Source: Pachyseris speciosa (taxonomy: Eukaryota; Cnidaria; Anthozoa; Scleractinia; Pachyseridae). Taken from it: 64,000 nucleotides of DNA. Below are positions 32,792 through 44,500 of the stretch, one piece after another. Every line of letters starts with the position of its first letter. Position 1 is the first letter of the stretch. The stretch spans positions 1-64,000 of the forward strand of contig JAEMWC010001403.1 of NCBI GenBank assembly GCA_016490735.1, in the 5' to 3' direction. The notes under the pieces are model-generated. The model was given only the letters and a program-made list of their open reading frames with translations. It was not told the origin of the DNA and did not search any database. Both the position numbers and the translations under genes were made by a program.

Positions 32792-32944
32792 TGTAATGAA
32801 ATGGAGCCATAAATGTAAACAAACAGACGTTTAATAACAGAATCAACCGGCCATGTAAAAACGAAGTGGCAAAAGCGGCTGAACTCGAGCACATGGAAAA
32901 GCTTAACACTGATTGGACGCAAAGAGCAATGGAATATCGTCACA
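32792..32944 (-). repeat. 5' LTR of gypsy 2
   Basis: 153 bp. The first bases of the internal region on the minus strand, TGGTGTCAGAAG, are the primer-site candidate. Confidence 0.85.
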
Positions 32945-33019
32945 CCACTCTTACAACAAATTCACACTGAATTGATGGAAATAATTACTAGATTTCAAAT
33001 TTTGTTTTAAAACGTGGAT

Positions 33020-33700
33020 GTAACATTTAAGAGTTCAAAAAAATGGATATCATCATCGCCTGTTTTTGCTTTTAAGTTTCATGGGCACCACCATTTTGGA
33101 TTTGATGACGCAAGATGGTTGCAGCTATTGTCAGGAAACAAATGAAGCAGAAAATCCTTTGTGTTAAACAATAGGGTAACCATCACGCGTCATCAAATCC
33201 AAAATACACATGCTGTATGATCTCCATCTTCATGCACTTCAACGTTCTACTTTGCCTCTGGTAATGCTTCAAATACAAAAGATCCTCAAATACAAAAGAT
33301 CCCCAAGGGAAGGGGTGGGGGGGGGGGGGTGGGAGGAAGGGTAAAGAAAACAAAAGATGGTAAATTGTAAGCACAGTCAACCAGTCCAAGCTTGGGACTC
33401 CAAAAAGACACAATAATAAATTTGACCACTGAACAATATTGCATTACAAAACCTAAGAACCATGTGACTTTGATGTCTCTCTTAAAGTTAAAACAGATTT
33501 AGAGGTATTTATTGGTTCAGTATAGATTAAACCCACTTGCTTTTGTGCAGACTAAATCTCCCATATGTTTTAATTTGTAGCATGAAGTCCATGTAAGTCA
33601 TGTCTATACAGGTACAAGTCTAACCATAGTGATCATCAAGTGTATTCCACTGTTTTGCTTTCTTTATTGATGTGACTTAAATGTTTTTTGAATGTCTCAG
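33020..33700. other. AKR C intron 1, 3' part
   Basis: No gene; a G-run at about 33316-33330. About 33190-33310 matches, inverted, 44990-45140 in AKR A intron 1. Confidence 0.4.
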
Positions 33701-34150
33701 AAATGAAACTGACGTTGGTCAAGCTATCAAACAATCAGGCATTAAAAGGGAAGACATTTTTGTGGTGACAAAACTCTGGAATGATGCACATGGATATGAT
33801 CAGTGTTTGCATTTAACGAAAGCCTTAAAAAGTGAGTATTGCTGTAAACATGATGCTAGGCCAAACTATGTGCAAATATAGAAATAACTTGTGCTTGTTA
33901 AGTAATTAAGAATTTACAGTGTAGGATCCAGAGATGGTTATGAATTTTTTAATAATCTTTCCATCTCAGCATGCAAAGTTATTACTTTTTTTGAAGGTCC
34001 ACCATTCCACAAAAATTACAGGGTGGGGGATGGGGAGTGTTTTGACTGCAACATTACACAGTTACAACAGATCTGATTCAAATACCACAAACAGCAAAAA
34101 TAGCCACAAAAGGTGCTCCAATTTACTGATTGAGAAAGTGCATACACTGC

Positions 34151-34313
34151 AGGCTCTTCATTTGGGCAATTCAGTGATATTGTTTGTTTACATGTAGATT
34201 TGCTTTTGAATGGGGCACGGTGAAAAGCTAAGGGGTAAGCTTTTGATCATGCACCATTCACAAGCAAAATCTTGACTGCACACCATCTCTGAATTGCCCA
34301 AATGAAGAGCCTG
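34151..34313. mobile_element. Foldback MITE (CAGGCTCTTCATTTGGGC termini), AKR C intron 2
   Basis: Ends are inverted over about 28 bp. A relative with one end lies in the matching intron of AKR A at about 43197-43310, so it predates the duplication. Confidence 0.6.
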
Positions 34314-35264
34314 TATGTTTAAGGGTGTGATTAACGTTAATTCCTGTGAAAATACATGTACACTTTTATTGAGAGACACCATTGCGTCATTTTGAGAACT
34401 GTTGATGGTGAGATGTTTTGATTGAGTGCTGGCAAAAACAAAGATTGATATCCTTCTGTATAAATTAATTTTGTCATTTTGCAGGCTTGGTACTGGCTAT
34501 ATTGACTTGTATCTAATTCATTCCCCTACCCCTGGGAAAAATATCGAGTCTTATAAAGCCATGCTGAAGCTCAAGGAACAAGGCCTTGTGAGGTGACTAT
34601 CATGCATGTCTTGTCTATGTTTGAACTGTATATTTTGAATTATTATAATAGACAGAGATTTAACAATGTCATTTTTGTGCTCATTATCAAATTCTTAACA
34701 GGAAGGAATCAGGTTTATACTGAAGGGTTTTGGAAATAATTAAATACAGTGCATATAAATGATGTTACCATGTAACCTAATGACTGGTTATGGTGTTCAT
34801 GTTATTGATTTTTATTACTGTGAATCTAACTGCCTGTATGCCTCACAGTTCACAAACTTCACTATTGTATTACCAAATATCATTATCATTGTCATTATTG
34901 AGCATTACAGGCAAAATGTACTCACCCTAAGGATAAGACCCATTGATGTTATTTACAAATTGATGCTAAATTTGGTAGTACAACTGTAAGGAGTGTGATT
35001 AACCCCACTCCTTATTATCTTCTGCCATTATGCCATGAAATGTTATCAGGAATACAGCACAGGGTTGTCTGAATGTTATTATTGAAGTAGGTGGCTATTT
35101 TGCCATCTTATACTAAACCAGGACTAAATAATTGGAGGAATATCCCAGCAGAGAAACCAGCCAGGAACACAACATACTGTGGCACCAGTACACCATAAGC
35201 TGGATCCTGCCTTTGTTAATTTTTGTTACGATGTACTGTTGTTGTACATGTAATAAATAAATAT

Positions 35265-35362
35265 GCTATGGTTCAATTTTATCCCTAGTTTATTTTTTTC
35301 TTCCTTTCTTTGATAATTATGGAGAAAAAATTTTAAATCAAGGATAAAATTGAACAATGACA
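35265..35362. mobile_element. MITE copy 2 (TTCAATTTTATCC family) just before AKR C exon 4
   Basis: TTCAATTTTATCCCTAG near 35273 is mirrored by AAGGATAAAATTGAAC ending about 35355. It lies about 20 bp upstream of the exon 4 acceptor. Confidence 0.6.
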
Positions 35363-36504
35363 TATATATTTTTAAAAGATCTCTTGGAGTCTCCAACTTT
35401 GGTGTCCATCACCTGAAGGAAATGGAGAAAGCAGGGCTTCCTACTCCAGCTGTCAATCAAATTGAACTCAATCCTTATTGGAGACTGGAGGACATTGTGA
35501 ACTATTGTACAGTAAAGGGAATCACTCCAATGGGTTACTGTCCACTATTTCGCGGCAAGAAAAATGATGATCCAGTGTTAGTTGAAATGGCAAGTAGGTA
35601 AGTAGTTGGAATTATGGTAATCATCCTAAGGCACTAAATGGACTGCCCAAAGAGTTTTTAATTCAACTGTTAACTTAAGACTTATGGCACTCTTACATGC
35701 ACTGGAGATGGATTTCTTAACTGGGCATTGGGACATTTACTAATTATTATTCATGCATAGTTTATAGTACAAAATAAGGTAGTTTATTGAAGGAAACCAA
35801 TCCCAAATGATCACGTGGTTTTCAGTTGAGTGATAAAAGTAATCGCCGTTCTGCTTTGCTCTCTGATTGGTTTGTAAAATTTGTGCCACTTTCTCAACCA
35901 AAGAAAGCAAAACGAAAAGAAGTTGCAGTTTAGAAGTACACATTTTCTGGTGCTAGAAATAATAAATAAGGAAAATAAAGAGTATATTAACCGGAGTGTA
36001 CAGTGTAATATGTTATTGTAACAATAGCATGATTATAGCCTTCAACAACCAGAATCCTTAATATTTGACTTGCAAATCAAGGTTATTGCAGTAACTACTT
36101 ATACCCCGGATAAATTTGGAGATTGAAACAGAGGACAAAAAATTGCAGTTTAAGGAAAATGGCGCCATCTTGAGAGTTGTCTTTGTTTTAGTTTGTTTGA
36201 GTTGAGCACAATAGTCAATAGTCAGCCACAATTCTGAATTCATTAATTTTCAAATTACACTTGTCTATTCTATTCTGATGTGTACATGTATTAATCACCG
36301 TTACATTTTTGTATTTAGATACAAGAAAACAGTTGCCCAAGTTCTTCTTCGTTGGAGTGTGCAGAAAAATTACATTACCATCCCAAAAACAATCAGAAAA
36401 GAAAGAATTTTAGAAAATGCAGATGTTTTTGACTTTGTCCTCAGTGAGGGAGATATGAAAATCTTGGTATGCTATGGCCCCTTTTAATAATTAAAATAAT
36501 TACT

Positions 36505-36705
36505 TAATTGTCCTCTCCCCGTAGGGCTTTCAGGGATAATGATACAAATGCCAACTATGTGAGAAACAAATAATTCAAATAAACATAATATGATAAGAAT
36601 CCCAACTGGCCGGAGGCAAACCAGTTGGCTATTTACAAAGATGACTGAGGAATTGAACCAGGGACTACCCAGAACACCACCAGCTAGCGGCCGCCTTGGC
36701 CACCC
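36505..36705 (-). mobile_element. SINE in AKR C intron 5
   Basis: On the minus strand a tRNA-like head has a B-box-like GGTTCAATTCC (about 36645), and the 3' tail has ATCCCTGAAAGCCC and GGGGAGAGGA. The tail is shared with the SINE at 43317-44115. Confidence 0.55.
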
Positions 36706-37506
36706 TTTTCATAATGGTGCTCTGCAAATTATTCTTTTATCTTTAAGATAATTAGTCTTACTAGCCTCGTTAGCATGTGCAAATTAAAATTGAGGAGAAT
36801 TTTATGTAATACTTTAAAGTGAGGTGAGTAAGGCTAATTATTTAAAATCAAATTGCCTGCCATGTTAATTACTGATAAAGAAAAGAATTAATTGTAATAA
36901 GCTGTTTTTATCACTCTTTTATAAGAGTTCATCCATTCCTCAGACTTCCCCGTTAAAAAGTCATGTATAAATATTTTAATGAAAACCATGCAACTTTTTT
37001 TAAGGCCAAGGTGAAACCATGTGACCTGAAGGAAGGAAAAGATTTCTTTTTGAGTTCAGGGAAAGATCTGTAATTTCACATTTTGCATCAAAGTCAGTGA
37101 AAATTGCTGTATAGTGATAAAAAAAATATTAGCACAGCAAGCTTACAAACTGAAATATAGCAGATGTGCATGTACATAATTTATTCGCTTTTTGAAAATG
37201 TTTTTGAAACTCACAGAAGTGGTGGGGTAATGATTAGCAGCACATGTAGGTTAACCCAAAGTTAATTTGATCAACTTAACATACATTTACTCTTTAACAG
37301 TCCTAGACCTGATGTTTTGCAATGTGGTCTGGCATGTGGGGGTGGGGTCTGGGTCGGGAGTTAAGCAAAGATAATATGAGGCTACCAGAATATCAATTAC
37401 CGGTACCTACTCTATAGTCATTTATGAATGTATTTTGCAGGATAACATGCCCACTGAGCAGTGTGCTGCTATGGAAAACATAACAGAAACACCATGGAAA
37501 GGCTGA

Positions 37507-38120
37507 ATTGTGATGTGAAGGAATTTCTCAATTCCAAAGACTTATGATAGAAAGCATTTACCTTCTGTTAATAATCTGTCTGCATGATTGATATATCCAC
37601 TGGTGTCAAATAGCTGCTTGATGACATTATTTGGGTCTGGGACTGGTGATGTGTGGGCGCTGGTGTCAGCACAGTGTGTTTTAAACTGCATTGGACATTA
37701 GGGGTGGGTAGAACAATACAGTTAAACATGGCATACATACAGAACAAGCTACAGGCAGTATTTCAAAGCACTGTGTTTTAGACTGCTGGCTGTCCCTTTT
37801 TGGATTGTCGAAGCACAATCTGTCAATAGCCTAATGAGCAACAGAGTGGAAAGAGACTGGAGAGAGGAGCATAGGCTCCCCTCAATGCATCGCCAGTCTC
37901 CCCACACTATTGGTGTGAGTTCCCCACTATCCAGAAAGAGACTGCTAGCAGTCTACGTGTATGTGTTTTATTGTTTGAATGGCTTTTTTTATGGCTCAAA
38001 CCAACACTGTACAGAACTGTAAATCTGACCGAGAACAAATGTTACATTGCCGACTTTCTTACTTACTTATATCTTTATTATTATTATTATTGATTACAAA
38101 AAATTGCAAATAAACATGTA
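37507..38120. other. Between the convergent AKR genes C and A, no gene
   Basis: Short microsatellite (TTATTATTATTATTATTG) near 38075 and AATAAA at 38109-38114, a possible poly(A) signal for gene C. Confidence 0.35.
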
Positions 38121-38129
38121 TTTAAAATC

Positions 38130-38430
38130 ATTTTAATATTATTTAAAAAGGCTGAAAGAATAACGACGTTTCTACGCTAGCTGTATGTCCTTATCAAGTC
38201 AAAACAATGAAAAGTTTGAAATCTAAATACTAAAAACAAATAGCTAAGTAAAAAGATGTAACATTCCAGTAGCAACAATCTTTTGAAAAAGTCAGTTTAG
38301 AATTTTCAAGTGCCAGAGCAAATATGATTGTCTAGTGTTTGAAATGCTTTTCATTTTTTTGACTTCATAAAGATGTTAAACTAGCATCAAAACGTCGTCA
38401 TTTTAGCCTTTTAAATATTAAAATGATTTA
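38130..38430. mobile_element. Penelope-like terminal remnant with inverted ends
   Basis: Left ATTTAAAAAGGCTGAAAG and right TTTTAGCCTTTTAAATATT are inverted and both carry degenerate GAAAC/AAAACGTCG boxes. The right part recurs at about 51645-51715. Confidence 0.4.
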
Positions 38431-38522
38431 AAGTAACGTTTTTTTTTCGCAATTTCTAAGTCACTTCTACCTATCATTTTTATTGTTATTGTTACTAACT
38501 ATAATGCTTGAATTTTTTCAAT

Positions 38523-41500
38523 CTATCCTCTCCAAGGACACTCTGTAACATCCGCCAATGGAGTACAGCATTGCTCTGTTGGCATTGCATCCTGTTTGTA
38601 AAAATAAAATACACCATGGCTTAGTATGGCTTTTTACTCCCTGTTCTTTAACGCTCTGTGAGCTGTGGTCATTTCATTGAAATTCATCATTCAAATACTA
38701 ATTTACAACATTTTGTAATCAGTTTCTTAATATAAAAAATGTATCGCGGAAGCCCAATAGAAGCTGGAAGCTTATTAACTTTGGGTTCCTCCATCGATGC
38801 ATGGACATACAATAGCATAGGACAGGCGAGTTTAATTTAATTTTCTGTTGATCAGGACTTTTTCAGTAAAGTCTCAAAGCTAGAATATCTGGGGATAAGG
38901 CGAGATCATGGGGTAGGAAATTCCAAACTGCTTAATATTGGTTCTGCGATAATGTGGATGATACACTGTAGTTAAATATTACAAATTGTGTGACCTCACA
39001 CAATTCCTAGACAGTTTCTTTTTTTTCTTCTTCTTCTTCTTTTTTTTTTTGTCATTTGCTCTAAGAGCACAGAGTGCTCATTGAAAGAGCTAACACTGTT
39101 TACATTTATTTATCATTATTTGAACATCACAGTCGAAGAGACACTCAAACAACAGAAAGAAAACAAAATAAAAAAATAATATAAAATAATCTGATAGAAC
39201 TAAAAGAAACATCGTACAACCATAATTGTATAATTCATGATTAACAAGTACTCCTGATTTTGAATTGCATGAGCCTAAATTTTGAAAAATCACTTGCACC
39301 TTTTAATCATCAATTGTATTCAAGGTTGTACGATGTCCTATACTAATTTCAATGCAACCGCCACCCTCAACACCATCAATTCTCAGACAGGTGAAACCTT
39401 CTCCATGAGTTGGCCTTTAGAAGGGGACAATTGAAAAGAAAACAGTATAACGCTGTGATAAAGACAGCTTGAAGAAACAGGATATTACTTTGTTTGTTAA
39501 GTCGGCCACACAAGTGTGCGAAAACATTAAATGTTTGTTCTTTTGTGGCAGGCTAACATCATCGTGTGGATTAGTAGAAGTGAAAATGCAGCCTGATCAT
39601 GAGTAATATTATGTGATGATGATGGTTCAACTGCTATCCCACCAACCAGGCTTTTATGAGCTTTTTCTGATAGAGGCCCTGTCCACACCTATCCAGATAT
39701 TTTTATATCCGCAAATTTTTCTCTGCGGATTCAAAACTTTTCATGTCCACATGCAACATATTCAAATCGAATTTGCCCATCCACAAGTTCCAGATTCGTT
39801 CTAGTATCCAGGACTCCTCTGTTACTTTTGTCAACATAGCATGCGCCATTAGGTGTGCGAGTTGATGGCAAATTCATCGGATTTGAAAATATCCGGATTC
39901 AGATTCAACTGTCCACACAATTCCAAATTCTTTGCGTATTCAAAACTTTCCACTCTGGAGAGCGGATTTAAAAAGTTGCGAATTCGCCAGATACTGTATG
40001 TGTGGACAGAAGGCGAATCCGAAAAGAAAAAGTTGCAGATTCAAAAATATCTGGATGCGTGTGGATATCAGGGGGGGGGGGCAGAAAAGCTCACGGAAAG
40101 TCTAATTAGTTGAATTACTAACCAGTATTTTCATGTCATCCTCGCTCATGCTGAAGTCAAAAACTTGGGCGTTTTGTTGAATTCGTTCTGGATTGCCTGA
40201 CTTTGGAATGGTGATGTAGTTTTTCTGAACAGCCCAACGGATCAGAACCTGCGGTACTGATTTGCTGTATCTGTTAAAAACAAGAGTATAGCATTATGAT
40301 GTCACTTAGCTGTAAACGACCCCACAAGCTCATGTAGCTTTTGAATACTTATTGTTTTAAAATAAAGGCTATCCATCCATCGACTTCTCATTAAAGCCAA
40401 ACACATTTTGACCGAAGTGTACAGGAGGCTTGTCACATAACGGTAAGCTGTCAAATGATCCAATGGCTCCCCACGAGTGTCCCATAAGCTCAGTGTTAAC
40501 AGTATTACGCGCGTATGTGAAAGGTCGCTCATGAAATTTTCACATGACAGTGCTGCCCCCTGTTTTGCTGGTTGGTTTGACATAGTTAACTCTGCTGCTA
40601 GTGTACAACTTTTCTTTTTACCACATTTTGACATCATCTGTTAACTATTACCAAACAGATGCACGGTAACACGATCAACAACAATCAGCGGAAGAATACA
40701 TTAAGCAATTTGACACGGAAATAACAAATCTATAAATTTGGTTTTGACTGATCTCAATGTGGTCATTCTGTTATGCTGTCAATTTATCAATGGATTAAAG
40801 TTTGGAGCTCGTCCCAGTACCCCACGCAACTCTGAAAAGGCCAATATACTTAATCCAGTTGAAACATGACAGAATAACAGGAATAAAGTTTTCCAAAAGA
40901 ACACAATCTAAAGTGGGAATACCCTTTGTAGGGGCAGCCTGAGAACACTGAGCATGCAGATTAATCTGGACTGGAGCGTCTCAAATTGACTTCCAGTGCC
41001 ATGTATTGGGCATGGTAGAGAAAGCACATTTTCTCACTGAATCTTTCCAAAAAGAACGTATATTTTGTGTATTTAGAGTGCATTGTTATTCCGTTTGGAA
41101 TGTTGATTCCATGAAGATGTCTCAAAAGAGCATGATAACTGCCTATTCAGAGTACTCTGGGATGGCCCCAAAACAATGCACCCCTTGCGGCTCAACAATG
41201 CCAGACCAGGTATCGTTGGATTCACAGCTTGTTACTGTAGAATCTTTGATATCACGTCACTTACCTACTAGCTATTTCAACCAGCGTAGGATCTCCATTT
41301 TTCTGGCCGCGAAATATTGGACAGTAACCCATGACAGCAATTCCTTTTTCTTTGCAGTAACTGACAACGTCTTCTAAGCGCCAATAGGGATTGAGTTCTA
41401 TTTGATTTACAGCTGGAGTCGGAAGCCCTGCCTTTTCCATCTCTTTGAGGTGATTCACGCCGAAGTTCGAGACACCGATTGACCTATTAATCCAAATACT

Positions 41501-44500
41501 TTCAGTTAAATCATGTGTAAATAGAACATGACAATGAGGGACGCTTCCACTTGCCAATAACGCAGCAATTTTTTGTTAGAAATAAAATGGTGACAAATTG
41601 CTGAAAATTTTATAATCTGTTTTAAATTGTTTAACTCTCTTGCATCCCATTTTGACACAAACTTTTGCACAAATTGAAAGCATAAATTATTTATTAATTA
41701 GTTTCTCTACACTGATGTTTCACATTGGATAAATTCCTACATGTATGCTTACGCACCCATATTCACCAATGGCAAAAGAACAATATAAATTTATTTGTTG
41801 CGCTATCCGGCCTTTTCCACACCAGCCCTGACTGGTTACCTATATTTATTTTATTAAGATTTCTTTTTACATCAACTTGTCATCATCATTATTCCTCATC
41901 AGCCATTCAAGAGCTTAGAACTTGGATTGTGTTCAATTTGATTCACAGCTGGAGTAGGAGGCCCTGCTTTCTCCATTTCCTTCAGGTGATGCACACCAAA
42001 GTTGGAGACTCCAAGAGATCTTTTAAAATATATATGTCATTGTTCAATTTTATCCTTGATTTTTTTTTCTACATAATTATCATACAAAGGAAGAAAAAAA
42101 TAAACTAGGGATAAAATTAAACCATAACATATTATTGCATCATAACAAAAATTAAAAGGCAGGATCCAGTTTACAGTGCACTGGTTCCACACTTTGTGCA
42201 TTTTGTGTATTACTGTCCAAATAACCACTATCTCTGTGTTCCTGGCTGGCTACTCTGCTGGGATATTCCTCCAATTATTTAGTCCTGGTTTAGTATAAGA
42301 TGGGAACATAGCCACCTACTTCAATAATAACATTCAGACAACCCTGTGCTGTATTCCTGATAACATTTCATGGCATAATGACAGAAGATAATAAGGAGTG
42401 GGATTTATCACACTCCTTACAGTTGTACTACTTTAACATCAATTTGTAAGTAACATCAGTGAGTCTTATCCTTAGGTAAGTACAAAATGTACATTTTGCC
42501 TGTAAGGCTCAATAACGACATTGATAATGGCAATTATATTTGGTAATAATATACGATGGAGATAGAAGTGAAGTTTGTGAACTGTGAGGCAAACAGGCAG
42601 TTATATTCTGTTATTTCACAGTAATAAAAATCAATAACATGAACACCGTAACCAGTCAGTAATTTACACATGGTAACATCATTAAATTTTAATATGTGCA
42701 TGATATTTAATTATTTCCAAAACCCTTCAGTATAAACCTGATTCTTTCCTGTTAAGAATTTGATAATAAGCACAAAAACAAAATTCCATTTACTCTGTCT
42801 CTGACTGTCTATTATTCCAATGCATGACTGGCTTTGAACTAGCAGTAAAAACTACAGGATGAAAAAAAAAACTACAGGATGTAGCGAAGTTCAAACATAA
42901 ACAGGACATGATAGTCACCCACCTCACAACGCCTTGTTCCTTGAGCTTCAACATGGCTTTATAAGACTCTACATTTTTCCCAGGGGTAGGGGTATGAATT
43001 AGATACAAGTCAATATAGCCAGTGTCAAGCCTGCAAAATGACAAATTTATACAGAAGAATATCAATCATTATTTTTGGCGGCACTCAATGGAAACATCTC
43101 ACCATCAACAGTTCTCAAAATGGTGCAATGGTGTCTCTCAAAAAAGTGTATTTTCATAGGAATTAGCATTAACCACACCCTGAATAGCCTGCATAGTCAG
43201 GCTCTTTATTTGGGCAATTCAGGGATGGTGCACAGTCAAGATTATGCTTCCAGATGGTGTGCAGTCAAAAGCTCAAATCCCTTAGCTTTTGACTGTGCAC
43301 CGTTCGAAAGCAAAATTACTTACTTATCCTCTCCCCGTTGGGGCTTTTCAGGGATAGTTTACAATGCTTCTCTAGGGTGAGATCGGATGTCAGCCTGTAA
43401 AGGTGCCTCTGGCTGCCGCTATCAGTCCATATTATTTTGATCTCACCCACCCAACCAACCCACACATGAATGTCAGAGACAGATGAAAGGTAGAGATAGA
43501 CAACCACACCGGGAACTGCGTCCCCTACTCTTATCGAACATTGTGTGGGTTCTTTAACGTCCCACAGATTATTAAGCCGCGGCTACACGAGCGATTTTTT
43601 GCTCGCGCTGGTGATGCGATTTTTTTCAATTTTGTCGCGTCACCAGCGCACGATGAAAATCGCAAGTGCAGCCACCTTGAACTGGCAACGCAACAGGTAA
43701 AAAGACGCAAGAAAAAAATCGCGAGAAATTGAATGACTTTAATTTTTCGCGATTCTTTTTCTGCGATTTTTTGAGCTGTCGCATCACCTGTGCAAGGGTG
43801 GCTACACGGGTGATTTTCACTGCGCGCTGGTGACGCGACAATTTGAAAAAAAATTGCATCACCATCGCAAGCAAGAAATCGCTCGTGTAGCCGCAGCTTT
43901 AGGTACAAGTGTTGTGAGACGGGACCTACAGTTTATCGTCCTTATCCGAGAAGACTAGAAAGTCTAACCATTTGCAGATGTTATTAATTACAATTAGGCA
44001 GCACTTTTCTCCTCAATTATTTAAAGACCCTAAGCGTTGGTCCGGCCGGGGTTTGAACCCGCGACCTCCCGCACGCTAGTCTGGTGTTCTACCACTGGGC
44101 TAACCAGTCGGCGGTACAAAATCTAAACAATGTTTCTGAATTGTCGAAATGCACTTTCCTGTATGCACTTTCTCAATCAGTAAAAATGTCACTTGTGACC
44201 GGCTAACATGGAGCACCTTTGGTGGCTATTCATCCATTGTTTGCTGTTTGTGTATCAGACCTGTTGTGTCTGTGTAATGTTGCAGAAAATACTCCCATCC
44301 CCAACCCTGAAATTGCTGTGGAATGGTGGACCTTCAAAAAAAGTAATAACTTTGCATGCTGAGATGGAAAGATTATTAAAAAATTCATTACCATCTCTGG
44401 ATCCTACACTGTACAAGCACAAGTTATTTATATATTTGCACATAGTTTGGCCTAGCATCATGTTTACAGCAATACTCACTTTTTAAGGCTTTCGTTAAAT

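Larger units (their letters stand above)
27610..32944 (-). mobile_element. Ty3/gypsy LTR retrotransposon 2 (in AKR C intron 1)
   Basis: 5-bp target duplication CCACT (27605-27609, 32945-32949). Two 153-bp LTRs differ at about two sites, so the insertion is young. Minus-strand order: gag/protease (32686-31466), RT (31521-31057, 30987-30469), integrase (29533-27923). It is defective: frameshifts split RT, most of RNase H is deleted near 30535, and a Penelope-like insertion (29550-30475) splits the rest. Purine tract GGAAGGG abuts the 3' LTR at about 27763-27769. Confidence 0.9.
26243..37506 (+). pseudogene. Aldo-keto reductase gene C, six exons, frameshifted in exon 2
   Basis: Exons 26243-26493, 33701-33831, 34485-34592, 35379-35597, 36319-36466 and 37441-37506, all with GT-AG borders. 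The family is NAD(P)H-dependent carbonyl reductases of ~310 residues. Visible: GYQLIDTAAVY (catalytic Asp and Tyr), TKLW (catalytic Lys), YLIHSP (catalytic His), NQIELNPYW, and [13 protein letters not shown] (NADPH site). Exon 2 is 131 nt, against 135 nt in genes A and B, because 4 nt are missing near 33810. This shifts the frame, and exon 3 then meets a stop. The other exons are clean, so inactivation is recent, or the gap is an assembly error. The N-terminus is Arg/Lys-rich with few acids, like a mitochondrial presequence. A gypsy element fills intron 1. Confidence 0.75.

Noticed and set aside
33681..33881. 66-codon frame as a separate gene
   Set aside because: It is AKR C exon 2 read through its donor, including the shifted frame.
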